DNA of 49,386 nucleotides from Priapulus caudatus (Eukaryota; Priapulida; Priapulimorpha; Priapulimorphida; Priapulidae): NCBI RefSeq assembly GCF_000485595.1, contig NW_014577827.1, positions 66,552-115,937 of the forward strand, read 5' to 3'. The translations under genes and the position numbers were made by a program. The stretch's first letter is position 1; every line of letters begins with the position of its first letter. This document shows positions 42,901-49,386 of this stretch, one piece after another. The notes below the pieces were generated by a model. The model saw only the letters and a program-made list of their open reading frames with translations, had not been told where the DNA came from and made no database searches.

Positions 42901-43189
42901 CCGAAATGAAGCCACACCAGCCGCTACTACTTCCACAAGCACTACAAGGAAGCAGCCACTACGACAGGCAACGCGTGCCTACCCAATGGGGAGCGACAAC
43001 TACACATCTGATGATGACTCGGATTCCGAGAATGAAGCCATTCCGGAGAGACAAAGGGTTTCTTCAGAAAGCAGCTACAGCGACAGTGACCTAGTACCCT
43101 TAGCAAGGTTGATATCACCAACGCAGTTGCATGAATCGTCCGCTTCAAGCACCGACTCAGAATCCTCTGATCAAGGACTCAACGAGTAG
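36983..43189 (+). CDS. gag-pol: element 3 Gag-Pol polyprotein, single open frame
   Basis: 2068 codons from ATG 36983 (chosen because the frame upstream has no ATG). Capsid-like Gag includes FGEWFKSINRLF and FIQILRQRYTDA (residues about 70-140). The CCHC knuckle is at residues 370-383 and protease DSGS at 448. A 300-residue Thr/His/Ser-rich linker follows. RT has YIDD at 1109-1112. RNase H has YTDASDYAVG, the REAYAILF block, TDHQPLKYLL and ADLLSRI. A linker with three SSVGT-type repeats follows. Integrase has an HHCC domain, D1673, D1732 and E1768 (35 residues between the last two). The C-terminal tail is Glu/Ala- then Ser/Asp-rich. No stop or frameshift separates gag from pol, so stoichiometry must be set otherwise. 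All catalytic residues are present; the polyprotein looks intact. Confidence 0.92.
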   Translation: MATPPRFSPRDPLSPLLSDINIDKPIDQSIDDEEISFPKNSLKKLVKEVQSLSLLGNSPTFNGRENSTVSFGEWFKSINRLFLILDEQTDNDRIRTALRLLTDEPASYAAEIFTTYPAIEWRHFIQILRQRYTDASEIPVALQKFKKAKQRASESVQAFAKRIEAHARIAFGVITDKDVIHNARLIEQLIDGLADDRLKRTLVRKKPSSFIEAVQIANDEGAVALEVKIRSSKPEMSDVSQITASQTLQQQIADLRQIVADLTQSRKANGISDNEQARSATSINDTQFQPQQTRYNSRMASPRRGDRYPLSYKSPPFNNYRAAQQQYSARNVFPSQTARYAQTQFNQQRLPAYAQSNTRYAYTPDRRPICHSCKQPGHMWRDCQLQRRQPASYNAREKGERCVHAETVKVATIMNKSHEDMHDITSNEGTTPSCCVKIGGVSVSALLDSGSAVSIIAHSLWDKIRERYQKDFSQGSTQILNSASGHHLLVVGKITLPVRIANQILFQPFYVVRDFAQAVLLGFNFMQQHRVRLDCGDSLMTVNDQTVPMCAYATISCEQVTLNKTIVVPPKTTCHVQCRPRRFTSSKQLQTVTLYNPQLCPQQIQSGTALNLRTASMVTPVLLKLPITRTHKPTHTETPTHTHTPTRSHTHTHSHTNYSRSQGLTTHSSFTPSQVPTHFNNVQASRTLHKSTDTNTRSLIGNSHATCGPLMTIPTTSALTGSTKPLVASTPPMVVSHAVKSQAPTRRKLIYSPLTSTNNATAASHESTATFSARPRHKLQTRKQPKHARTHSQILTPQINNTQASQQQTAATFTRSPSVNTRRLAITHTQPLASSSAKAGQLRNHSVVFGDLSPTFVQTVTTCAEPVHNDARQLRGENNNASLHTNEFAHDNNTATTVSKQDILQALNLQHLSERQRTEITLLIASHTDLFAMTDTQLGPGTHLVSMTIDTQGHTPVAQKAFRTPILQREALQAHIDKLLKAGVITEAESDWASPVFIVKKKDDVRGRMVVDFRALNRVTIPIRFPLPRVEDIIASLGNAKYFTTLDLKSGYYQIPMHPDDKHKTCIITHNATYQFEKLPFGLSNSPSVFQKLLNKVLEGLHGKMATPYIDDIIIYSPTFEQHIEDIKTVFERLRTARLKLNPSKCVFLKEKVLYLGHMISAKGVLPDPQKITVLQNLKAPKTVKQIRQFLGLASYYRSHIKDFARIAVPLVRLTRKHVRYVWDKDTEAAFVALKHALSHAPVLAYPNILEPYKLYTDASDYAVGAVLTQTDADGNEVVIQYISHQLTPTQCRWAVVQREAYAILFAMKRCRHLILGASLTVVTDHQPLKYLLTSPNLTNARLLRWAVIFSEYNPTIVYRPGRENAAADLLSRITQSDNENSVSTVHSVIPLPFQNNPISDHQTNTQQTDTAPSVGTESGSSCYENKNDNYGQQEAPSVGTNGSGKHCGITTQKSQTPQASSVGTERSGENQNELTTATQECGHVRLHTTSVPAHSTAAGQNNSLLSTAVSRPVGTGQVAVIQATTLPTQQALLQSQYDDPSLYKIRASLTAETTTLKELKFLSTYTISDEGLLQHITEATPTSDPSIQLVVPENYQSIITAYHHDTIHSAHLGFAKTYAKIKERYFWHKMYSTITDYVRSCIICKARKLTFVKSPLAAAPIPTFPFEVVAVDTCEYPLTVRGNRYVVHFQDLFSSWPEIFITKDKKASTIAGLLLNEIIPRHSCPRVLLSDNGTEFCNKIMDKVTKYFQIKAVTCAPYHPASNGANERFHRVLNQMLSHFLSADQGNWDLVIPPLLSAYRASVHATSLHTPFFLLYGREPVLPMDNLLLPRRKCYDEEPVSQTLQRFHHAYAHMRIATQEMRSHNKKLYDKRVRLQDFKLGDPVFYHDPVRKPATTHKLNNPWKSHYTVIEIISPKKLLLQHENTQRQVTAHVDNIRAAYPWKRWDQPRSQVTTRPTHEAGDEAAPEAMTEARNEATPAATTSTSTTRKQPLRQATRAYPMGSDNYTSDDDSDSENEAIPERQRVSSESSYSDSDLVPLARLISPTQLHESSASSTDSESSDQGLNE
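38860..38955 (+). repeat. (ACNC)n microsatellite coding Thr-His repeats
   Basis: Within gag-pol, CACACA/ACTCAT units encode alternating Thr, His and Pro (residues about 627-657) and stay in frame. It sits in the protease-RT linker. Confidence 0.8.
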
Positions 43190-44372
43190 GAAAGGAAGCC
43201 AGCAACAGCGACAAACAATGAGATCACCAGGAGTGCACACCTGAGATTTCATTGCCAACCATGCTATCTACGTACATTTGACTAATGAATGGCCTATATT
43301 GTTTTCAGATATGAAGTGAAGCAGCGTGAAACGACAAGCAGTCATGTCACATCTAGGCACGCGCCCCACCACCCACATACCCTTAACATACCCACCCACA
43401 ACGAATATAACACTGTTATACCGACGTCACTGCTATTATGGACCAGTGCTAGTTATCGATCAAAAGCTCCTAATAACCTGCGCTTATCAGTCACGTGCAG
43501 AGCTCAGGGGGAGTGATTACAACTTCCGCGTGTTTACGCAAACGTCAACTAAACAATGTGTTATTTCAGTTGCACATAGCAACTCGCTGCAGCGAACTTG
43601 GCGCTAAGCGTAACTTTGCTAATAAGGAAATTGTTTGTACCGAGAGTAAGTCGAACTACATGATAATAATGATATTGATGAAGATGATGATGAGGATGAT
43701 GATGATGATTATGATGATGATACAGCCAACGCACTAAGCGCTCACCTCCGTCCACGTTTGTGTTCTTTGTTGCGCTTATGTCCAGCACGTGCCATTCCTG
43801 AGACCACACACACCATTGTATAGCGCGCCTTTTCAAACTGGTTTACAACCCAGTGACCCCTTCCTTCCGCCACATGTATACCCATCAAGCCAGTAAGCGT
43901 GGCAGATAATGAGTCGCGCGAATGAGCACGCGCTCACCTGCTTGCTCGCGCCAATACTCACGATAAACTTGAGTTAAACTATCAATTATGCAAAGAAGTC
44001 TGCAGACTAAAATACACCATAGTCATAAGGATAGTTATGTACGTGTGATGTTTTGGTCAATATGTTTTACGATAATGCACTAAATGTTTTATTATACCAC
44101 AATGTATGCACAATATTACACTGTATGTTTCACGTGTCACTCACTTTTGTTACACCATGTTAAGCACAATATTGGCTACGACGCACTAACGCACATATTT
44201 TAAATGCATTGTTGATTGTCTTACGCACGCTATTGTCAAGTGCCACTAACCACCGTTTTCGTATTATGTATTACAGTATTACAGTATGATGTATGATGTA
44301 TGATGTATGATGTATTATGTATTATGTCGCACAATGGGATAACCTATCATCTTTTGAGCACCTTCAGCAGTC
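43190..44372 (+). other. element 3 region between pol and 3' ORF
   Basis: An acceptor-like TATATTGTTTTCAG ends at 43308; the next frame (to 43516, about 69 codons) is in phase with the leader exon donor at 32103 but has no recognisable Env features. (GAT)n lies at 43661-43728 and a 7-base repeat (TGATGTA) at 44284-44325. A second acceptor-like TTTTGAGCACCTTCAGCAG ends at 44370. No env is recognisable. Confidence 0.5.
43661..43728. repeat. (GAT)n microsatellite
   Basis: Imperfect GAT/GAA/AAT trinucleotide run inside the 3' region of element 3. Confidence 0.9.
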
Positions 44373-44930
44373 ATGATGGAGGCATGCAGCGCCAACCCTT
44401 GGCCTACAGGAAGCAACCGCCTAACCCCAAGGAGGTGGCAAGACGACGATGGCACGTTCTTGTGGTACGACAGCGACGGCAACGAAGCACCTCGTATCCA
44501 CAGATCTGTAGCTCGACGCTCAAACGAGGACCCGAGCTCACAAGGAGAGCCGCCGCATAAACGATTCTGTGCGAGTCAGCTTCCCCTACCCATGAACGGG
44601 GTGCTCACCGCCACGACGACAACGACAACCACGACCACGACGGCCACCGGATTCCCCATCGAATACTACCTGTGGAACACTGTCGCCGCACCGATTAGTT
44701 CGCATACTACCGGTCGGTCCCCATCTCCGAGGCCACGCCCCATCCATGGCGGGGTGCCGGGACAGTTGCCCGACAGCAACTGGAAAACATTTAACGATGA
44801 AGTGCTCCGCTTCCGGCGCGATTACCCGGGATTCACAATGGTGCGCGTGAACGACGTCCTCACCCTCCAAGAACTACCAATAGCTCGGGTTGCCCCGAGG
44901 GTGAGTGGACACGACGCCCCAGGGCGATGA
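44373..44930 (+). CDS. element 3 3' accessory ORF (unknown)
   Basis: 185 codons starting at an ATG three bases after an acceptor-like CAGCAG. The N-terminal half is polar with a WYDSDG motif; a run of Thr (residues about 80-90) is encoded by an ACN microsatellite; the C-terminal half (NWKTFNDEVLRFRRDYPGF, VNDVLTLQELPI) looks like a folded region. Directly after, another frame encodes a long Asp/Glu run and a TGYQQGS tail to about 45042, so an acidic C-terminus may be lost by a one-base frame change near 44900 or joined by splicing (AGG|GTGAGT at 44899-44906). It is not Env: no signal or membrane segment. I do not recognise the family. Overlapping frames on both strands make the choice moderate. 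Confidence 0.45.
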   Translation: MMEACSANPWPTGSNRLTPRRWQDDDGTFLWYDSDGNEAPRIHRSVARRSNEDPSSQGEPPHKRFCASQLPLPMNGVLTATTTTTTTTTTATGFPIEYYLWNTVAAPISSHTTGRSPSPRPRPIHGGVPGQLPDSNWKTFNDEVLRFRRDYPGFTMVRVNDVLTLQELPIARVAPRVSGHDAPGR

Positions 44931-45300
44931 CGACGAGGACGGCGAGGAAGAAGAGGAAGAAGAAGAGAGACTCTTCTACACCGGCTACCAACAAGGATCC
45001 ACGACGACGACCACGACGACGACGGCTGCAAAGCCAGATTAGTTAAGATTTTTTTTTGTATGATGGTGCTTCTATTCTATTGTGAAGATAATATTAAATA
45101 AGTAGTTAGTTAAGAGGGTGATGGGTGCACTGAAAATAAAAAGGAAACAATTACAGAAAATCAAATATAAAATGACAGAACAAAAATTCAAAGAAAAATA
45201 ATAATAAAAATTCATATAAAATACGTAGTCAACTACAACATACAATTCAGCATATCAAGTTGTGCGCCGCATCACTACGGCTTCCAACTTGTCCGTATAT
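44931..45300 (+). other. element 3 3' untranslated region
   Basis: Starts with the acidic-tail frame described for the 3' ORF, then AT-rich sequence with A-rich runs (45120-45230). No further gene. Confidence 0.5.
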
Positions 45301-45311
45301 GGGGGGGGTAA
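45301..45311 (+). promoter_or_regulatory. polypurine tract of element 3
   Basis: A G run followed by TAA directly before the LTR start. It is short but in the correct place. Confidence 0.6.
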
Positions 45312-45826
45312 TGTAATACAGTCGAAGGACGAATATGTAGAGTAGCTAGGGATAGTCATTGTTCGGGCTGGTCATATAGGAACAGCTGTGCAAAGTCGTA
45401 ACGCGGGATAGGCAGGATGGAAATAGGTCAATTGTAGACAGGCATGTAGGAGGACTGTGGAGAGACAATAGGTAGGCGTGTCTACCTATTGCAATATATA
45501 ACCGCGTGTTCGGCCAGAGAGAGAGAGAAGAGAGCCCTAGTGTCACACAACGATTGACCTATACGATATTAGTATTGAGACAGCCACTGAACGTCATACA
45601 CCTCGTAAGTTATGTGAGGTTACTCGTGTACCTATACTGTACGCAGTCGCCATGTATATGGGCGGATGCTAGCTAAGTGTAAGCTATTAAAGATATTCAT
45701 GAGTACGTACATACTATTCGTATTGGCTGTTATTATATGCATTCATCTAGACGCTAGCAAGGGTGTATTTAACACACTCACGCGTAACCACTGATACGAT
45801 TACGGGTAGGAATCGACTACCTTATA
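45312..45826 (+). repeat. 3' LTR of element 3
   Basis: 515 bp, TGTAATACAG start, CTTATA end, CAAG duplication following at 45827-45830. It pairs with 31372-31876. Confidence 0.9.
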
Positions 45827-46414
45827 CAAGTACAAACAGTATAACTATCCTTATCACTAACCTTAACACAAATTATAAAGCGACTCGAGTCGTATATGAT
45901 ATCATCTAAACACAGATAAATTAATCTATGGTGTATATAATCTTTGGCTTTCAATAACAAACTAAACTGAACTGTTTCTTAACTGACAATCAATCCCAAA
46001 CAACTAGTGTAGGCTAGCTAATTTATTAATTAATTAATTACTTAGGCTGGAGATTAATTAATAGCTAGTGAACGACATTATTTTGTGGAAAAGCGATGCA
46101 TGCGCAAATGGACTACCGTACCCGTAGCCTCGAGACATTAAGATACGGCTACCGTCCCCGTAGCCACTACGAACAAAAATACATTTGATACCTGTGCTAT
46201 AGTTTGCAACATCACAAAAACGGCAATTAGGAGTTTAATTCGAACCCCTCCGAGGACGGTTAACGTTTTCCGAACATTCCAAGAACATAACTCTCTCACC
46301 AAGTAAAACCAATAAATGCATAACGATATGGGAATGTTCTTAGAATATTTTTGGCTAATGTAACCAAACTAGAACCTCCAGCGAATGTTACGAGAATGTT
46401 CCGTGTTTGCTGGG

Positions 46415-46836
46415 ACGCTAGCTATCACTACGAAAATTCGCGCGCTGCTCGGCACATCGCGAGCTATTTTACTGTTAATAAATTATTTCCGAATTTGTGG
46501 CTATGTATACAGTGAAATTACGATGTAGCTTACCCTATCGTCGCCGTGTAGATCTATCTCTTCTCCTTCTTCTTCTTCTTCATCTGCTCATCTGCTGTTA
46601 GTTTTTTCTTCTCCATCTCCTCCGTCTGCTTCTCCCTCTTCCGCTGGACGATTGGAAGGCCAGGTTCTCTTCTCGTTTCCTATTTCGTTCTTCTTCTTCT
46701 TCTTCTTCTTCTTCTTCTTCTTCTTCTTCTTCTTCTTCTTCTTCTTCTTCTTCTTCTTCTTCTCCTTCTTCTTCTGTTGGGGGATTAGCTGGGTAGATGT
46801 AGCGAATGCAGATCGAACGAATGATCCTCCACCAAT
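46415..46836 (-). other. element X internal region, 5' part, with (TTC)n
   Basis: 46415-46550 is the inverse of 47578-47712. A (TTC)n run of about 85 bases lies at 46684-46771, with a shorter one near 46562-46583. On the minus strand the primer-like TGGTGGAGGATCATTCG is at 46818-46834. Frames over the microsatellite (poly-Phe or poly-Lys) are artefacts. Confidence 0.6.
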
Positions 46837-47331
46837 TGTTGTACTGCGAAAGTTAAGGACTTTGGTTCTCGTGGTTCGACGGCGTAGAAGGTGGCAGCGT
46901 TTATAGCAGAGATAACCAGTAGACGTAGACGTAGTCACAGATTAGTTGTTTCACATGGACTTTTATTAGTCACTACACGTACAAAATATATACATACGGC
47001 AACCTAGGTGGATGACCGTGCCTAGGTCCCGTCGTCTCCGTTTTCGTCTATCTCTCTACATCGTCGTTTCTCGTCTGGGTAAATGACTCTCTTCTGTCTG
47101 TCCGAGCTTGTCTATTTATATGATTCCCAAAAATCCCCGGCGATTTTTGAATCCAACCGGTTCTTTGCCGTGGCTAGGAGACGCGTGAAGCTACGCATAT
47201 ATCTAAGACCGTACATATACCGCGTCATTACCAAAACAACAACGAACCACCAGGCCAGAACACAGGCCAATTAGTTCCACTGCCTCGCCTGGCTAGAGCG
47301 CTCCTGGTTAATTACAGTGTACCATACAACA
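46837..47331 (-). repeat. 5' LTR of element X
   Basis: 495 bp, near-identical to 29928-30421 in the same orientation. Confidence 0.8.
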
Positions 47332-47530
47332 ATGCTGCTGTTGTTGTTGCTGGTGCTGGTATGGCGACACGTACTACAGCTTGCGGGGTCTCCGATCCAC
47401 AGCCTCCTCCTCCGAATACTCCACTATTCGAGGAGTGGCGGCAGGGGAGACCCCGCAAGCTGCAGTACGTGTCGCCCTACCAGCACCATCAGCAGCAGCA
47501 ACAGTATCAACAACAACAGCAGCGGCGGCG
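47332..47530. repeat. imperfect long hairpin rich in CTG/CAG
   Basis: Left arm 47350-47393 (CTGGTGCTGGTATGGCGACA...GGGGTCTCC) is inverted at 47444-47489, with an inner inverted pair (CTCCTCCGAATA / TATTCGAGGAG) around 47419. Flanking CTG/TTG and CAG/CAA triplets extend the arms. It lies exactly between LTR X and the inverted copy. Confidence 0.8.
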
Positions 47531-47577
47531 GCGCGGCCGTTAACTCCTTCATCTCTGCCTCGCGTCGCGCCAAGTAC

Positions 47578-49045
47578 TACACGGCGACGATAGGGTAAGC
47601 TACATCGTAATTTCACTGTATACATAGCCACAAATTCGGATATAATTTATTAACAGTAAAATAGCTCGCGATGTGCCGAGCAGCGAGCGAATTTTCGTAG
47701 TGATAGCTAGCGTGGTATTTGAATCTCATGGTAACGGCGTGACGTCACTCAAAGCGTCGAAAGTATATAGTAAGCTATGCGATGAGAGGGGCGAGACGCC
47801 CAGCCGCTTCAAAGTATGACCTCGAACGTGGCCAATAGGGTAAGCTAAAATTAGCGTCCCTGCCAAACAGAGGCATACTACGGTACAAAACTCACCATAA
47901 TACGTAAAGGGGACGAACGAGCCGATTTCGTCACGCGTCGCGTCATTTCCGAGTCACGATTGCCGATATGCCATTGGGTCGATACCACGACAGCAAAACC
48001 ACAAATTCAAATTTTTATTAAACAAAGAGTTGGCTATGGATATGTGTTTACGATATAGCTTATAGCCGGTCCTATCTGTATTTTTAGGTTTCGTCGTTTG
48101 TTTGTTTGTATATTGTTTCTTTCGATTAACCGATTACCAACGTGATTTAAGTGGTAAGATGTATCCTTAGTCAGCCATCCTTCCCTAGCCTTTCCATGCC
48201 GATTCGTGTTGAGTTACCGATGCAGTCTGTCAAAACCCCCCCTGTGATACGGAAAATGAGACGTCATTTTTACTAGACAGCTGCAACAATATTCCCCTCA
48301 ACTCGTTTCAAACCCGGACTTTCCATTCCTTCTCTACCCCGAGGATTTACCATCGCCATCACACGTAAACGCGCTCGGTGCCGAGGTTGTAAAATTACAG
48401 CATAGTGCACACCTACTAACATGTATTATGGCACTGTTTGATGTTTGCAAACTTGGACTAATGTTTTCAACTTTTAAGGTTTAATGTTTTTAATGCATAA
48501 CTGTATTTTTTCGCGAGGACACGAATCTTGTCGAGAGAGAAGGAAGGATTGTTGTATGGTACATTGTAATTAACCAGTTGCGCTCTAGCCAGGCGAGGCA
48601 GTGGAACTAATTGGCCTGTGTTCTGGCCTGGTGGTTCGTTGTTGTTTTGGTAATGACGCGGTATGTACGGTCTTAGATATATGCGTAGCTTCACGCGTCT
48701 CCTAGCCCCGGCGAAGAACCGGTTAAATTCAAAAGTCGCCGGGGATTTTTGGGAATCATATAAATAGACACGCTCGGACAGACAGAAGAGAGTCATTACC
48801 GAGAGGAGATACGACGATGTAGAGTGATAGACGAAAACGGAGACGACGGGACCTAGGCACGGTCACCCACCTAGGTTGCCGTATGTATATATTTTGTACG
48901 TGTAGTGACTAATAAAAGTCCATGTGAAACAACTAATCTGTGACTACGTCTACGTCTACTGGTTATATCTGCTATCAACGCTGCACCTTCTACGCGGTCG
49001 ACGCTACGAGAACCCCGAAAGTCATCAGCATTTCACAGTACAACA
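47578..49045 (+). mobile_element. partial inverted copy of element X (internal part plus 3' LTR)
   Basis: Continuous inverse of 46550-46415, 36375-36126 and 31010-29928, without the insertions. A purine tract (48533-48550, GAGAGAGAAGGAAGGAT) precedes the LTR at 48551-49045, which has CATATAAATAG near 48757 and AATAAA at 48911. There is no 5' LTR. No coding frame is credible; the minus-strand frame 48467-48796 is LTR sequence. Confidence 0.75.
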
Positions 49046-49386
49046 CTATATCCTTTATTTGCCCTCGCTTTCTTCTGCTCGCTCCCTGGCTCGCTATCTC
49101 TCTTCCTGTGTAGCTACCACCACCGCTGTCTCTCTGTCTCTGTGTGCTCTCTTTTATGCCGCTATCTTCTCGCCTCTATTTTTCTTTTTTCTCTCCACTC
49201 GTCCTCTCTTTCTCTATCCCTCTTATCATCTATTCATGCACACACTCACTCTCTCACACACCACTCTCTCGCCGTCCACAGAGTATGTTTCTGCACAAAG
49301 GGCTGGTTCAAGCTCGGCTCACAACCAGCCGGCATGCTCAGATTCATCGAATACCTGACGACGCTTCCGACGTCTGATCCTCACGT
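49046..49386. other. pyrimidine-rich flank
   Basis: Begins CTATATCC and continues as C/T-rich sequence (CTCTCTGTCTCTGTG and CACACTCACTCTCTC). Open frames here are low-complexity. No gene is supported. Confidence 0.5.

Larger units (their letters stand above)
31372..45826 (+). mobile_element. Ty3/gypsy element 3 (assembled with a scrambled 5' end)
   Basis: The LTR at 31372-31876 (505 bp) pairs with 45312-45826 (515 bp); differences are few. TSD CAAG is at 31368-31371 and 45827-45830. The 5' LTR, primer site and leader are present once at 31372-32122 and a second, truncated LTR start (36676-36711) directly abuts the gag leader. The 4.5 kb between 32123 and 36711 does not belong inside this element. 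Gag-Pol is one open frame, and a further ORF lies before the 3' LTR. This is the least decayed element in the window. Confidence 0.75.
36376..46414. mobile_element. small TIR (MITE-like) element, about 0.9 kb, split by element 3
   Basis: Left end CCCAGCTAACAAAG (36376) and right end GTTTGCTGGG (46414) are inverse (CCCAGC[T/A]AACA). Both halves carry repeated AACGTTC/GAATGTTC motifs, a pattern seen in non-autonomous DNA elements of many invertebrates. The left half is 36376-36675, the right half 45827-46414, and element 3 sits between with TSD CAAG. The inverted element X copy at 47712/47713 shows the empty site. There is no coding capacity and no clear target duplication beyond one base. Confidence 0.6.
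29928..47331 (-). mobile_element. element X: non-coding LTR element (minus strand) with nested insertions
   Basis: Two same-orientation 494-495-bp LTRs (29928-30421 and 46837-47331) begin TGTTGTA and end TACAACA when read on the minus strand. Next to the 5' LTR (right) is a TGG-starting primer-like site on the minus strand (about 46818-46834); next to the 3' LTR (left) is a purine tract on the minus strand (30422-30441, GAGAGAGAAGGAAGGAT). Without insertions the internal part is only about 1.25 kb and has no coding capacity, like a TRIM/LARD-type element. Insertions inside are a satellite/foldback block (31017-36125), and a TIR element (36376-46414) containing element 3. I see no clear target duplication at 29927/47332. 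Confidence 0.6.

Noticed and set aside
43289..43516. Env remnant in element 3
   Set aside because: In phase with the leader donor but only about 69 codons, with no cleavage site, Cys pattern or membrane span.
46588..46938. 116-codon poly-Lys or poly-Phe ORFs
   Set aside because: Microsatellite (TTC)n artefacts.
48924..49358. 144-codon ORF at the right edge
   Set aside because: Covers LTR X end and C/T-rich low-complexity sequence; no domain.

Overview
The window is repeat-dominated eukaryotic, probably invertebrate metazoan, DNA. It holds almost no host coding sequence; nearly everything is LTR retrotransposon (Ty3/gypsy type), non-autonomous elements, satellites and microsatellites. The animal assignment rests on Ty3/gypsy families with an F-type Env, spliced subgenomic signals, an interstitial TTAGGG tract (arthropods usually have TTAGG) and one exon-like fragment resembling a chitin/polysaccharide deacetylase. 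I cannot name the species.

Layout. (1) 1-6620: 3' two thirds of Ty3/gypsy element 1: end of gag with a CCHC knuckle, a -1 frameshift site, protease, RT, damaged RNase H, integrase, an accessory C2H2 zinc-finger/coiled-coil ORF, the polypurine tract and the start of its 3' LTR. (2) 6620-7801: a 61-bp minisatellite inside that LTR. (3) 7806-17107: not a real second element but an error-laden (unpolished long-read-like) copy of element 2, ending at a 25-N gap. (4) 17133-17539: a second copy of part of element 1's LTR. (5) 17540-28239: element 2, a complete but damaged env-bearing Ty3/gypsy element inserted in element 1's LTR (TSD CTAT). (6) 28244-28578: the rest of element 1's LTR. (7) 28579-29927: low-copy-looking DNA with telomere-like repeats and the deacetylase-like exon. 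(8) 29928-47331: element X, a non-coding LTR element on the minus strand, interrupted by a foldback-like satellite element, by a small TIR element, and inside that by element 3. (9) Element 3 (LTRs at 31372 and 45312) has a single uninterrupted 2068-codon Gag-Pol frame. (10) 47332-49045: a hairpin and an inverted partial copy of element X that lacks both insertions and so serves as the empty site.

How the parts relate. Elements 1 and 2 place pol in the -1 frame from gag with a phased slippery heptamer; element 3 fuses gag and pol. All three carry an extra ORF after pol, each preceded by a plausible 3' splice acceptor; in element 2 the leader exon donor and the env acceptor are in reading phase. 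Element 2's Pol and Env are broken, element 1's RNase H is deleted, and element 3 is the only one with an open polyprotein, though its 5' end is scrambled by assembly.

Caution. Two segments (about 6620-17132 and 31087-36711) look like assembly artefacts: indel-rich sequence, N runs, and the same unique junctions present twice. ORFs there should not be annotated as genes.
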